Below are positions 1 through 10,869 of a stretch of 64,000 nucleotides of DNA, in pieces (within the stretch, counting starts at the first letter, position 1; each line of letters begins with the position of its first letter). The notes under the pieces were generated by a model. The model had not been told where the DNA came from and searched no databases. It was given only the letters and a program-made list of their open reading frames with translations. The stretch covers positions 62,001 through 126,000 of the forward strand of contig MSJH02000614.1 of NCBI GenBank assembly GCA_001931875.2. The letters are read 5' to 3'. The stretch is from Byssochlamys sp. IMV 00236 (Eukaryota > Ascomycota > Eurotiomycetes > Eurotiales > Thermoascaceae). Made by a program: the position numbers and the translations under genes.

Positions 1-1163
1 TTCTCCGCTCATATTTCTTGGTTGTATTCATATACAAGATTGAATACATGTCGGCCTCATTTAGAGAACTCCAAGTTTCTCTCCGCGTTTGTTTCACATG
101 CACACACGTCTAGAGATAATCCCTTACAGACGGCATCTGCTGACTTCTGTGGAACATGACGAGATCTCAAGCAAGTGCTACTTCTGCGTCCCTGTGGCAC
201 TTGAGAACGTTGAACCTTCCCCCAAGCAGAATGATTAACCGCCTTTTGTGTCTCTTCCTGGTCTGCACGGAGCTTTCTTCAATAAAAACCACAATTATAG
301 ATTCGCTTCAATCCAAGAGGGAAGTCAGAGAAGGTCGATTAAAGGTAGACGCCCGTCTAGATTCATCATACAAAACGATTGTAATTTGTTTTGGTGTGAA
401 CATTTTGCTGTTGCCTTTGCCTTGCCAAGATCAATTGCAAGATCAACTGAATAGAGCAAGGTTCATGATTACCATGGAAAGATAGCATCACCACCCGCAT
501 ATTTTTGGCACTGTACCTAATAAACTGCAAGGAGTTAAGGTTGACATTGTTCTAAAACCCGCGGGCCAAAAAGGAGGAGTGCTTTACTTGAAAGGATCAT
601 AGTTGGCTGAATCCATGCCAGGATGCTACAATGGCATTTTGAGCAAATATTATTGGCATTGAATAACATCATTGGACCATTTAAGTCTAATTAAAGTAGG
701 AACTATTGGACATCATAATACTCTAGATAAAAATTCTCCGGTAGGCATCACGTGGCGCAGTAAAATCCCAGCCGAAAAGGGAAATGGCACAACATCATCG
801 CTAGATTCGACGTCAAAGACAGCGCGTGTGTGTCACGTAGTATGCTGTATGTCACGTCAACAGATGAAATGATCCAATCCACTTTCTATCTAATACGCCA
901 TCCTGGATACTGGATGCTCCCACGACGTACGTTGGCAGGGATTATGACAGTGGCTGAATTCTGATCAGCGCTTTGACGTCAGGCTATGTATCCAGACCTT
1001 GGCATATCTCCCACAACTATATCATCCCCATCTCTCTGGTAGAAGAAGAGAAAGAAATGGGATAACTTAATATTTATGATTAATTATCGGATCCCGCATC
1101 ACTTTTTATCCTAGACTCTTTGATTGACATATTTCTGCCCAGCAGGTACTCTATTTCTTCAAA
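1..1163. other. Intergenic, no supported gene
   Basis: Only short unrelated open frames occur here, with no recognisable domain and no consistent splice chain. I see no tRNA, rRNA or repeat. The last few hundred bases are presumably the promoter and leader of the gene starting at 1164. Confidence 0.6.
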
Positions 1164-1745
1164 ATGGGTCTCTTTGGTCGACACTCGACTGAGAGGGATG
1201 TATCTCCTCAGACAACCGAGCAACACCAGAGACAGGAACAGCGCCACGGTTCCATCTTCAGCCATCGTAACTCGGGTTCCTCATCTCAGTCACCAGCGAC
1301 TGCGTCAAACAGTACCAACAACAGCAACAACGGGCGCAGTCTTCTACACCGGAACCAGAACCATGAAGACCCTTCTATTGTAGCTGCTCGTGAGCGAGTC
1401 GCGAGCGCTGAGGCTGCAGAGCGAGATGCAGACAAGGCTTTGGCTGCAGCGCGACAGGCAGTAAGGGATGCCAGGGAACATGTCAAGCGTCTTGAGCAAG
1501 AGGCAGCCGAAGAGTAAGCCCTATCGTTCTATACTCTCGCGTGGCTTGAGTTTTGCTTCAGTAAATGCGAGAGCTGATGCTAATGGAATCTTTCTATAGG
1601 GCTCGTCTTGCCAAGATCAAGCAGGACCAAGCGAGGTCCATCTCTAAGAGAGCTAAGCCTCTTGGTCGTAAGTTGCGCAAACTTCCAGGTCTGATGCAGG
1701 AAGAGGCTGACTGGGATGTACTTAGGTCATGAAAATGTCGTGTAA
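1164..1745 (+). CDS. Small coiled-coil protein, uncharacterised fungal family
   Basis: Three exons (1164-1513, 1600-1667, 1726-1745) encode about 145 residues. Intron 1 is GTAAGC to TATAG. Intron 2 has a perfect GTAAGT donor, a CTGAC branch site and a TTAG acceptor; reading through it instead ends at 1732. The N-terminal third is rich in Ser, Asn, Gln and His and looks disordered. Residues from about 70 to 130 are Ala-, Glu- and Arg-rich with heptad-like spacing, which suggests a coiled coil. The end carries the basic motif SKRAKPLGRH. I believe similar short proteins are common in aspergilli, but no function is known to me and none is claimed. No signal peptide or membrane segment is visible. 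Confidence 0.7.
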
Positions 1746-1853
1746 CGCTTATACGATATCCTCGTGATATTATGATTTGATGCGCATCGCTCCTTTCTGA
1801 GATACCTGCTACGTTTTGTCTTACGATTTCAACATCGTTGCTTTATGTGTTTT

Positions 1854-1885
<32 letters not shown>

Positions 1886-2791
1886 TTTCTTTTTCTTTTT
1901 CTTTTTCTTTTTCTTTTTCTTTTTCTTTTTCTTTTTCTTTTTCTTTTTCTTTTTCTTTTTTTTATGGAAGCTTATGTCCACTCCTTGTGTCTGTGTTTAT
2001 AGCGTGTACTGATAAAACACTTCGAAGCCAATGTATATTACCTTACCACCTAGCTGGTGCTTTCCTTGTCCAAGTCTGGAAGTGCGTTCTGCTATTAATT
2101 AATCGTAGTTCTCTAACCTCTTCATAGTTAGTTACGAAAAATAGTACTTTTGAATTGTCCTTCATAGCTAAGCACGACGATACTTTTCAAACTTTCCTCT
2201 TGATCTACATTATTCGGCCCGTTCAATGTTCCCATCCTGAGCTACAACTCTACACGGAGTAACTCCGATGATACATACCCACGGTCGAATACCCGGAAAA
2301 AGAGACGATTGTACGGATATATTTCCATTGTGACCTTCACAGAACAAAGCGCTCATCTTCCACGGTAACTTATACAGGAAATCTTTCTCTCAGGGGAAGA
2401 TCATTTAGAAGTCCAATGGCGTGCTCGGGAAACCTCTCTCTAGGCCGTATGAGAAGAGGGGCCTGTGGAGAAGACGCGCAATAGAACCAGCCGATTATTT
2501 GCTAGGAATTCCCGACATACAATGTCTTGTTGAAGCAGCTGCCAATGAGCACTTGGGTTGTTTATGCTTCACCTTGACTTACCCCGCGATCGCTATGTAG
2601 CTTGCGTGGTAGCAGACGCTTATCAGGAGATGAAACGCTGTGGGAAGAGGGGTTAAGTATAAGAGACTAGACGCCCGCGAATTTGGATGCTGGGAAAGTT
2701 ACTTATGCCTGGTTCTTGTTTGTGTGATCTGCGTTATTGAGACTTGCTTCTTATTATATCTGGTGCCTGAAAGCAAATAAATCTATTCACA
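1746..2791. other. Intergenic with microsatellite; promoter of the reductase
   Basis: Apart from the hexanucleotide repeat at 1850-1963 I see no gene. The stretch from about 2300 to 2791 is presumably the promoter and leader of the aldo-keto reductase, with a TATA-like GTATAAGAG near 2657. Confidence 0.5.
1850..1963. repeat. (CTTTTT)n microsatellite
   Basis: A T-tract leads into 16 consecutive hexanucleotide units. The C residues fall every six bases from 1865 to 1955 without interruption. It lies just downstream of the small coiled-coil gene and so may fall in its 3' untranslated region. An open frame through it codes only for Ser-Phe runs and is not a gene. Confidence 0.95.
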
Positions 2792-4113
2792 ATGTCGCTG
2801 GGTAGAAAGTTCAAGCTCAATTCCGGGCATGAGATTCCAGCTGTCGGTCTTGGAACCTGGGTAATAACCATCCAAATTGTCTCATAGCTGAGATCGACTG
2901 CTAATCCAGCCAAGTTGTCTAAACCAAATGAAGTCGAGGATGCCGTCGAAGTCGCGCTTCGTGCTGGATACCGACACATTGACGCAGCCGCTGTTTACCA
3001 AAACGAGGCGGAAGTAGGCAGAGGCTGGAAGAAGTCGGGAGTGCCAAGAGAGCAAATATTCGTTAGTTATGAACGGTTGCCTGGTTTCGAAGGCATTTAT
3101 ATCTGACTTGATACATTTCAGATCACCAGCAAACTGTGGAACAGTCACCACCACCCAGACCACGTCGAGGAAGGGCTTAACAAGACCTTGAAAGATCTAC
3201 AGACTGATTATCTTGACCTCTACCTTGTATGTGTCACCTAGACCCGTTGCCATGGCACGTTTCTCATACGCATATGACAGATCCATTGGCCAATTGCTTT
3301 TGAGCACAGTGACGAGACACTCTTCCCTATTGACCCAGTCACCAAGCGCTTCCGTCTGGCCGACATTCCCGTTTCTGATACCTGGGCTGCCCTCGAGAAG
3401 CTTGTCAAGGCTGGGAAGATCCGCAGCATTGGAATCAGTAACTTCACTATTGCGGAGACGGAAAAGCTGCTCAAGACCGCTACCATTCCCCCAGCCGTGA
3501 ACCAAATCGAAGCGCATCCTTACCTGCAGCAGCCTGAGCTATTGAAGTGGCACAAGGAGAAGGTTCGCCAGAATCAATAGACTTATCTCGAACAAGTATC
3601 TGACCAAAATGCACACATAGAACATCCTCGTTGTGGCCTACAGTCCTCTCGGAAACAACATTTACAACCTGCCTCGGTATGTGTCATCTCCTAACAGTAA
3701 CGACCTGGTATATTAACGAACCCAGCGTCGTCGATGACCCTGCCATCCAGGAAATCGCCAAGAAGCTTGGAAAGGATCCCGCACAGCTGCTTATCTCGTG
3801 GGCTATCCAGCGCGGTACGGCCGTCTTGCCGAAGAGTGTCACTCCAGCTCGAATCCAGAGCAACTTCCAAGGTGAGATCTATACAGTTGATACATTCATT
3901 TTACCAAACTGGCCTTGGTGGGAAACTAATGCATCTTTCTGTACAGATTTCGTCATTCCCGATGAAGACTTCGAGGCTCTTAACAAGCTTGACCGTGGTC
4001 AACGGTACAACTTCCCCTTCCGCTGGGGTAAGGATATTTTTGGAGAAATTGGAGACGCAGAAGCGGAGAGACGCGCAGAAGAGTTTGCTGCGGAGCAAAG
4101 AGCAAAGGCATAA
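2792..4113 (+). CDS. Aldo-keto reductase
   Basis: This gene encodes an NADPH-dependent aldo-keto reductase of about 323 residues, the usual family length. Seven exons join cleanly: 2792-2860, 2915-3061, 3122-3226, 3281-3562, 3621-3676, 3726-3871 and 3947-4113. The catalytic tetrad is visible as Asp46 and Tyr51 (HIDAAAVY), Lys76 (ITSKLW) and His109 (IHWP). [11 protein letters not shown] and [10 protein letters not shown] match the family signatures and the coenzyme-binding loop. The acceptor of intron 1 is AAG at 2912-2914, chosen because it restores the GTW-LSKP junction; a nearby CAG would break the frame. The sequence resembles the glycerol dehydrogenase/Gcy1-like branch, but the substrate cannot be read from sequence. 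No targeting signal is seen, so it is probably cytosolic. Confidence 0.93.
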
Positions 4114-4585
4114 ATGTCTGCTTTGCCATAGTTAAGTGTTACATTCTAGACGAATACAATAATGTATATGCCAGTTCCATGAGTAGGATGAAAATGACCA
4201 TCCGGTACGTTTACTGTGTGGCCTCCCGAACTATATTTTTTTTGAGCAGCATGGGAAATTCGACAGTTGTCACTTTGAATATGAGTGAAATCTGGGAGAT
4301 TGAAAGACATCGTACTAGACATAATTTACTAAAATGTTACACTTACATGATTTCCACTGGAATTCCATATCCATCAGTTGAGGATCTTGCTGATATGATG
4401 ACGGTGATGCATAGTATTTATTCCTTGATGCGCGACAACGCGCCCGAGCCACCAGTGCTGACCTATCCAGGCAAAGCCGACAGTTTCCGACGACTCATCA
4501 AAGTACCTACTTAACTATTGCAACCATACACAGCACAGCATAATCAGAAACTCCAATCATCGATCACGAGATCTCCTATTAAACA
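4114..4585. other. Intergenic, no supported gene
   Basis: About 470 bases between the reductase stop and the acetyltransferase start. It holds AT-rich sequence and short frames only. Confidence 0.5.
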
Positions 4586-5836
4586 ATGGTCTCATCAGTG
4601 CATGAGGATAAGGTCTCTGAACCTGAATCGAAGCCGCCAATACAATCGACAACTTCTACCTCCGGGCGCCTTGGCAAGCGAAAACGCGGTAGGGAAAATG
4701 GCGATGGTAAGTAGAGGAATGTTTCCAGCATTAATGCGATTGGATTTGCGTGATGCTCAGTATATACCCTTTTTGCTCATCTCTCCGAATACTCGATGTG
4801 GTTTGTTAAGGGCGATTTCCTGTATTGACTGAGAATGCCCCTCCCTGCTACATGCTGCGCGTCAAGTCGCGTTGTGTGTTCTCTATACAAATTGCTACTG
4901 TGCCTTATATTTATTTATGAATGTATCCACAATAACACTATAAAGTATCATTATAAACAAACACAATAATTACTGGAATCCCCTCCCAGAAGTCCCAACA
5001 CAACACCCAGAACAGTACTTTTCTAACGCGCCACAGACTCATCACGAACACCCAAACCTCTACCGAGAGTAGAACGGACCAACACACTCCCGATCGCAGA
5101 TTTCATCGAGACATATGTACCTCGTTCATATCTCAAATTCACACTCCCAGCCCCCCAAAGCTCTATCAAAGATACTGCCGCCACGACTACTACCGAAAAG
5201 GAACCTAGCACGACTTCTGAAACATACACGCTAGATATCCATAGCGCTGCATCGATTCCCTCGGCTGATTTCGAAGCCTGTTTCAATCTCGTTGAATTGA
5301 CTTCTTCTAATGACTATGAAAATTCTAGCATTGGATGGTCTCCGTCGAAGAAGAGGAAGGAGATGAAGTTGCCTGATATGCGGTATATGGTGTTGAAGAA
5401 GCAGGAGAAACAAGAGCGGGGGATGAAGAGTGAAGTTGAAGAGTCTGTGAAAGGGAATGGTGGTGCATTGCATGAAGGGAGGGACATGGCGCTTGGGTTT
5501 CTTTCCTTTATGGTTACGTATGAAGATGGGAAGGAGGTGGTTTATTGTTACGAGATCCATCTCGCGCCTGCGATGCAGGGGAAGGGGATAGGAAAACGCA
5601 TGATGGATCTGTACGAGGAGATCGGACGGAGGGTTGGGCTTGAGAAGGCGATGTTGACGGTTTTCAAGGCCAATGCTGTGGCGAGGAAATTTTATGAGAG
5701 GTTGGGCTACGAGGTGGACGAGTATTCGCCGCAGCCGAGAAAGCTGCGGAATGGGACCATCAAGGAGCCTGATTATGTGATTTTGTCTAAATCGCTAAAG
5801 GTGGCTGAACAAGAGACAAAGTCGGACGCAAAATAG
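4586..5836 (+). CDS. nat4: N-alpha-acetyltransferase 40 (Nat4/NAA40, NatD)
   Basis: The predicted product is the GNAT enzyme that acetylates the N-terminus of histones H4 and H2A. Two exons, 4586-4706 and 5037-5836, give about 306 residues. The GNAT core is clear in the second exon: YEIHLAPAMQGKGIGKRMM is the acetyl-CoA-binding motif A with its Q/RxxGxG/A loop, followed by MLTVFKANAVARKFYERLGY. The family hallmarks FEACFNLVELTSSNDY, SSIGWSPSKKRKEM and the aromatic segment VVYCYEI are present. The start exon encodes a basic stretch (GKRKRGRE) that could serve in nuclear localisation. The intron of 330 bases is long for this window, so a small missed exon or another 5' model is possible. An in-frame TAA just before the chosen acceptor at 5036 supports the splice site. 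Confidence 0.85.
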
Positions 5837-5893
5837 TCCGCATGAATAATGAAGTGTGTAGTAATACATGAACCTTTGGAGATAAATGAGAGC

Positions 5894-7373
5894 TCAAATT
5901 TGTCTCACAGGCTTGCCCTTCATGTGTGGGTTTTCATGTTCCCATTCATCACGCAGGGCAGCAAAGATGGAATCTGCGACTAGGATTGACAGCCCCAGAC
6001 TCCATACCAAGGTGATGGCGTAGAAGAAGTTGGCATTTCCAGAACCCGCGTAGATCCACAGGTGGTGGAATACCGGTCCTAGAAGAGTCGCATAGAGGAG
6101 AGCGGAAATAGCGAAGAATGTGTATCGCATCACTATTGGCGGTTAGAAGAGGCAGGTAGCAACGATTTGGTATACGTACGAGGGAATAGATGCCGGTACA
6201 GAGCTAGCAACGCTAGATACGGAGAGACATCCGCGATGCTCGGATACGGCTTGAAAATGGCGAAAATGCCCAAGAGAGAAGTGATTACGAACAGTGGCTG
6301 TCGCCGTATGCGCACCGTCAACCCTCCAACGTAACCAGTAAGGTGTAGCCAGAATACACCTAGGAAGAATTCCCGGAAGGAGTCAAAGATCTCGATGAAA
6401 AAGTACCACCACAGACCCACATTAGGGGTTAGATCAGGCACGAGCAACTGGACTCCATATGTCGCAGGAATAAATTCCCACGAGTTCCCACTGATGACGT
6501 ACGAAGCGACCAAAAGAAGGGCAATGCTACCAGCCAGTATCACAAAATGCTTCAGTCCAAAAAGCACGCTATTTGGAGGAGCTTGCTGCCGTCGCGCCTG
6601 ACGATCGTAGCATAGAAGAACGAGAGGAAGGAAGAGCAGGGCTGGATAGAGCGATAGGTAAGATGCGACGGCTAACGATAACATCGAGTTGAAACCATTC
6701 CCAGAGACAGCGCTGGAGATGGCATACAGTATAGCCGTGTTGGTGAAGACGGTGGTAGACCGGCCGAGACATGTCGCAATTGTGAAGGGATTGAATAAAT
6801 AACTAGTTCGTCCTTAGTTCTCCTGCCAGGGAAACCACCAATCACTCATACATACGCTGCTGCGATAATCACTCCGTCCCATTTGATGTTCTTTCGAGGA
6901 GTAGAGTAGAGCCGGCTTTCCACCGACTCCCCTGAATCGGAGATGGTGATCAGGGCGTTCGCGATTAAGAGATCAATGAAGGAGTAGAATATCCCTGTGA
7001 CCAATGGGTATACGCTCGAACTGGGAAGCAACGCGAAGATAGGAAGCAGAAGCGGCGCCTTGTCACTGTCAATCTCCAGCTCAAGGACATGGGTCCGGGA
7101 GTTTTACCTGGTGGTAAACACCTCCATCGTACGGAGAGACGTTCCGCGTATAAAGGAACAGACCTTCCTGCACTTCAACAACAGTCAGCAACACGAACAG
7201 GACCACTTATTATCCAACTCACATCGTTTGAAGCTGCTGACTGGCGTCGAGACCTCCACTCTGCCCGTCAACAGATCGGGGAGCGAGGGGAAACCACAAA
7301 ACAACAGGACTCGGAGGGCGACTGCGGCGGCGAACACCGCAGCCTTCCTCCTGTCGACGGACATTGTCACCAT
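5894..7373 (-). CDS. gab1: GPI transamidase subunit PIG-U/Gab1 (Cdc91)
   Basis: This is a polytopic ER membrane subunit of the GPI transamidase, which attaches GPI anchors to proteins. Five exons (7223-7373, 7108-7172, 6856-7058, 6180-6802, 5894-6132) give about 426 residues with hydrophobic segments throughout. Family landmarks in order are the N-terminal segment with PSLPDLLTGRVEVSTPVSS, the luminal motif EGLFLYTRNVSPYDGGVYHQ, APLLLPIFALLP, a central SYLSLYPALLFLPL segment, and a C-terminal LMRYTFFAISALLYATLLGP. Intron boundaries were chosen to keep these conserved joins. One donor is GTATGT rather than the GTATGA three bases away, and the acceptors before LQEG and APLL are AAG. The start could be Met at 7373 or 7364. 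It is divergent from nop7, with about 230 bases between. Confidence 0.92.
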
Positions 7374-7605
7374 CACCGTCGCTCAGAGAGTCCCATGCCC
7401 GTAGTCGAGAGCAATAGACGTGGGCGCGGCGCTCGAGGAGCTCATGTTTGTCTCCAGCTGTCCTGAGATGTGAACGCCCAGACTCCGCCCTGCACGGACC
7501 ACCGCCAGCTTTTCTCCGGCTCCCGCACCAGAAAAGTCTCAGATAACTTTTTTTCGTTATCGGTCGCCGCAACCATCGACTCCTGGTAACCACAACTACG
7601 AAAAG

Positions 7606-9780
7606 ATGGCGAAGATCAAGAAGAAGGGTGCGTTCCAGGCCATCATGCGCTCCATGAGGGTAATTGCTAATTCTCCACAGGCACGTCTGGTCAGGCGAAA
7701 AACTACATCACCAGAACGCAGGCAGTGCGCAAGCTTCAGATTTCCCTGCCTGATTTCCGAAGGCTATGCATCTTCAAGGGTATGCAAATTTTTCCTCGCC
7801 ATACCTGCGGATAAATAGAATGCTCACATATCGAGATCTTCAGGTATCTATCCCCGTGAGCCTCGTAACAAGAAGAAGGCGTCCAAGACCGCGACTCCGA
7901 ATACTACTTTCTACTACACGAAAGATATCCAGTATCTTCTTCATGAGCCACTGCTCAGAAAGTTTCGCGATCAGAAGGCGCTCTCCAAGAAGATCGCACG
8001 GTCCCTGGGTCGAGGAGAAGTTGGCGATGCCGCTCGTTTGGAAAAGAACAACGCCCCCAAGCTCACTCTCGACCACATCATCAAGGAGCGATACCCGACC
8101 TTCATCGATGCGCTAAGAGATCTCGATGATGCTCTTTCGCTTCTGTTCCTTTTCGCGAACCTTCCGTCTGACGCCAATGTGCCCCCAAAGACGATCGCAC
8201 TGTGTCAGCGCTTGTGCCATGAGTTCCAGCACTACCTTATCACCACCAATTCGCTTCGAAAGTCGTTCCTGTCCATCAAGGGTATCTACTACCAAGCGAC
8301 TATCCAGGGCCAGGATATCATGTGGCTTGTCCCCTACCGCTTTGTCCAGAAAGTCAGCGGAGATGTCGACTACCGGATAATGGCCACCTTCGTTCAGTTC
8401 TACACCACTCTACTCGGCTTTGTCAACTTCAGACTCTACTCATCAATTGGTCTTGTGTATCCGCCGAAGTTCGACACTCGCAGTGATGAAAATGGTGCAG
8501 AGCTGGCGGCATTCTCCCTGGAGGGCAAGCAGGTCAGTGCTCTCAAGGCGATTGAAGCCAAAGGCTCCCAGGCCAATGGCCATGCAGACAAGGAAGTCTC
8601 GCGTGAGATCCAGGAGAAGGTGGACAGTATGATCAAGACTGCTGCGCTGGACGAGGAACCCGAGGAGCAGGTGGTCGAGGCGGAGGAAGCGAACGAAGAC
8701 GCGATCGATAAGTTCGAGCCCGCAGCACCGGAAGCCGACACGCTTCCTCAACCAGGGCTAAGTGGCAACGAAGCTGGTTCCCTTTTCGCGCCTTTCACTT
8801 TTTTCATCTCTAGAGAGGCTCCTCGAGGCCCACTTGAGTTCATCCTGCGTGCGTTCGGCTGCAAGCGTATCGGATGGGATCCAGTCCTAGGTGACGGTGC
8901 CTTCACGACGGACGAGTCCGACCCGAGGATCACTCACCAGATCGTCGACCGGCCGCCTCTTCCTGAGTCATCTCTCCCTTCTATCCCTGACGATAAGAAG
9001 GATGGAGCTGTTCAGAAGATCAGACCTGGAATGCGTGTCCCAGGAAGGACGTACATCCAGCCCCAGTGGGTTTGGGACTGTATCAACGAAGAAAAACTGC
9101 TTCGTCCTGATCTCTACGCACCTGGTGCTACTCTTCCACCCCACCTAAGCCCCTGGGTGAAGCCGAGCAAGGGTGCCTACGATCCTCGTGCCAGCCTTGC
9201 TGAGCAGGAGGAAGAAGACGAAGCCGAGATGTCTGCCGAGGAAGAGGATGAGGAGGAAGACAAGAGCGACGAGGAAATGGAGGATGCCCCCAAGGAGAAG
9301 AAGAAACAATCTTCCAAAGCCGTGGAGGAGTCTGAAGAAGATGACGAGGACGATGAGTCCGTCGATGGCGGCATGGATATCGAACTCGCAAATTCGGACG
9401 AAGATGAGAGTGACAGTGAGAGTGATGAGGAAGATGAAGAATTCGACGGATTCGAGGAGGAGGCCGCGTCTGAGTCGGAAGATGAGGAAGAGGCCGCTCG
9501 TACCCAGCACCAGAAGGAACTTGAGGCCGAGGCTGCTGGTCTTCCTTACACCGCAGGCAGCGGTGCGGATAAGGGCAAGAAGCAATCTGCCCAGTCAAAG
9601 AAGCATGCAGCCAAGAAGCGCAAGGAAGAGGAGGAGCTGGAGAGACAGAAGATGATGATGAGCCGGAAGAAGCGCAAGCTTCTGGATAAGATGCTCTACT
9701 CCAACAAGAAGAAGGACGCGGAGGCTCAGAAGCTGCGTAGCAAGAGAAGGAAGATCGAGAAGGCCGCGGCAAAGGCGTAG
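7606..9780 (+). CDS. nop7: Pescadillo homolog Nop7, 60S ribosome biogenesis
   Basis: Nop7 is the scaffold of the PeBoW complex (with Erb1 and Ytm1), needed for 27S pre-rRNA processing in the nucleolus. Exons 7606-7627, 7681-7779 and 7844-9780 encode 685 residues. The N-terminal pescadillo domain starts [20 protein letters not shown], and the tract [24 protein letters not shown] is diagnostic. A BRCT domain spans roughly residues 349 to 470, including FGCKRIGWD and the conserved Trp in [14 protein letters not shown]. It is followed by a very acidic Glu/Asp/Ser tract and a Lys/Arg-rich coiled coil, the usual tail of fungal Nop7. Both introns sit very early, a common pattern in highly expressed ribosome-biogenesis genes. 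Confidence 0.97.
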
Positions 9781-10167
9781 GAAGGCAACCAAAAGTTACT
9801 CTTGTAAAGGAAAAATGATATCCTTGGTGTTTCTGGAGGCTTCTTTATGTGGATATAGAATTGGTTCATGCTGTGTTTATGAAATATTACCATCGTTCGT
9901 CGCATAATGCATTAAGTAGTCAAAAGGTATCGACATCTTGCACTCCATATCGACCGTGAGCCCTCTCCAGCTACATGGCTAGTTCTATCTACTAAATGAC
10001 GTCATTTGAACTTCTGGCATGGACTTGATTCTCTCTTTCATAAGGAATATCCCTAGGTTTATTTTCGTCTTCTAAACTTCACTACATACCATCCATGCCA
10101 CTATATGCTATCCTGCATCACCGGACATCCTATCCTACTGCTTAATTACAACATTCCAGACCCGAAA
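9781..10167. other. Intergenic between nop7 and the MobA-like gene
   Basis: Nothing coding is seen. It presumably holds the nop7 3' end and the promoter of the MobA-like gene. Confidence 0.5.
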
Positions 10168-10869
10168 ATGAGAGCGAGGCCCCTTCTCCTGGCTGGGGGG
10201 AACTCATCACGAATGGGGTTTCCAAAGCATCTACTGCGTCTTCCGGACGGAGAACTTTTGTATAGGCGTCTTCTCAGCCTTCTCGGTGAAGCTTCATCTG
10301 AACAAGATGTTCTCTACATGTCATTGAAGGACAAGGCGGCCCTAGAGCAATTACTTCGGGAGGATCCATATGCCGAATTAATTTCTAGCGATACATTATT
10401 GCTTCCTGGAAAGACCCAATACACCGTTAGGGTGCTATATGACGAAGATTCTGGTTCCCAAGATGGAGCTGTGACTCATAAATTAGTCGATATTGGCCCA
10501 GCTGCAGGGCTGCTGGCTGCTCATCACCATGACCTCGAGAGCTCCTGGCTAATAGTGGCCTGCGACTATCCATTACTCACTATTTCTCCTCTGCAGCAAT
10601 TACTGCACGAGTTCGAAGAGCCAGTGACTTGTTTCCGGAATTCGGCTGGTTATTGTGAGCCGCTGTTGGCTGTCTGGAGCCCTGGTGCGCTTCAGAGATT
10701 GCAGCAGAACGTGCTCCAAGGAAAATGCGGGCCAAGTTTCGTTGTGAAAGAGTTGAAAGGGAAGATGCTTCGACCCGACCATGAGGTATGGCTATTTAAT
10801 GCCAACAATAAGGAGGAATGGAAGAGCTTCGAAACTTATGCCCGCTTGACAATGTCAACTCCTGAGTAA
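10168..10869 (+). CDS. MobA-like molybdenum cofactor guanylyltransferase
   Basis: The predicted enzyme would transfer GMP from GTP to molybdopterin to make the guanine dinucleotide cofactor (MGD). It is an intronless frame of 233 residues from ATG 10168; an in-frame ATG at 10105 would add 21 residues. The N-terminus shows the NTP-transferase signature LLLAGGNSSRMGFPKHLL, matching LAGGxSxRMGxxK of MobA. DIGPAAGLLAA and the metal-site-like WLIVACDYPLL also fit MobA. Known eukaryotic molybdoenzymes use plain or sulfurated molybdopterin, so a MobA is unexpected and fits the bis-MGD oxidoreductase 3 kb away. The 3' ends of this gene and the MoeA gene overlap by 15 bases. Other nucleotidyltransferases (MocA, IspD-like) are possible, but the context favours MobA. 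Confidence 0.82.
   Translation: MRARPLLLAGGNSSRMGFPKHLLRLPDGELLYRRLLSLLGEASSEQDVLYMSLKDKAALEQLLREDPYAELISSDTLLLPGKTQYTVRVLYDEDSGSQDGAVTHKLVDIGPAAGLLAAHHHDLESSWLIVACDYPLLTISPLQQLLHEFEEPVTCFRNSAGYCEPLLAVWSPGALQRLQQNVLQGKCGPSFVVKELKGKMLRPDHEVWLFNANNKEEWKSFETYARLTMSTPE

Noticed and set aside
156..485. 109-codon frame in the left intergenic region
   Set aside because: No domain, no signal peptide and no splice partners; a chance frame.
1816..2127. 103-codon frame with Ser-Phe repeats
   Set aside because: It is a translation of the (CTTTTT)n microsatellite with no conserved sequence around it.
9128..9772. Long minus-strand frames opposite the acidic and basic tail of nop7
   Set aside because: Shadows of the GAG/GAA and AAG codon-rich coding strand, giving Ser-, Pro- or Leu-rich nonsense.
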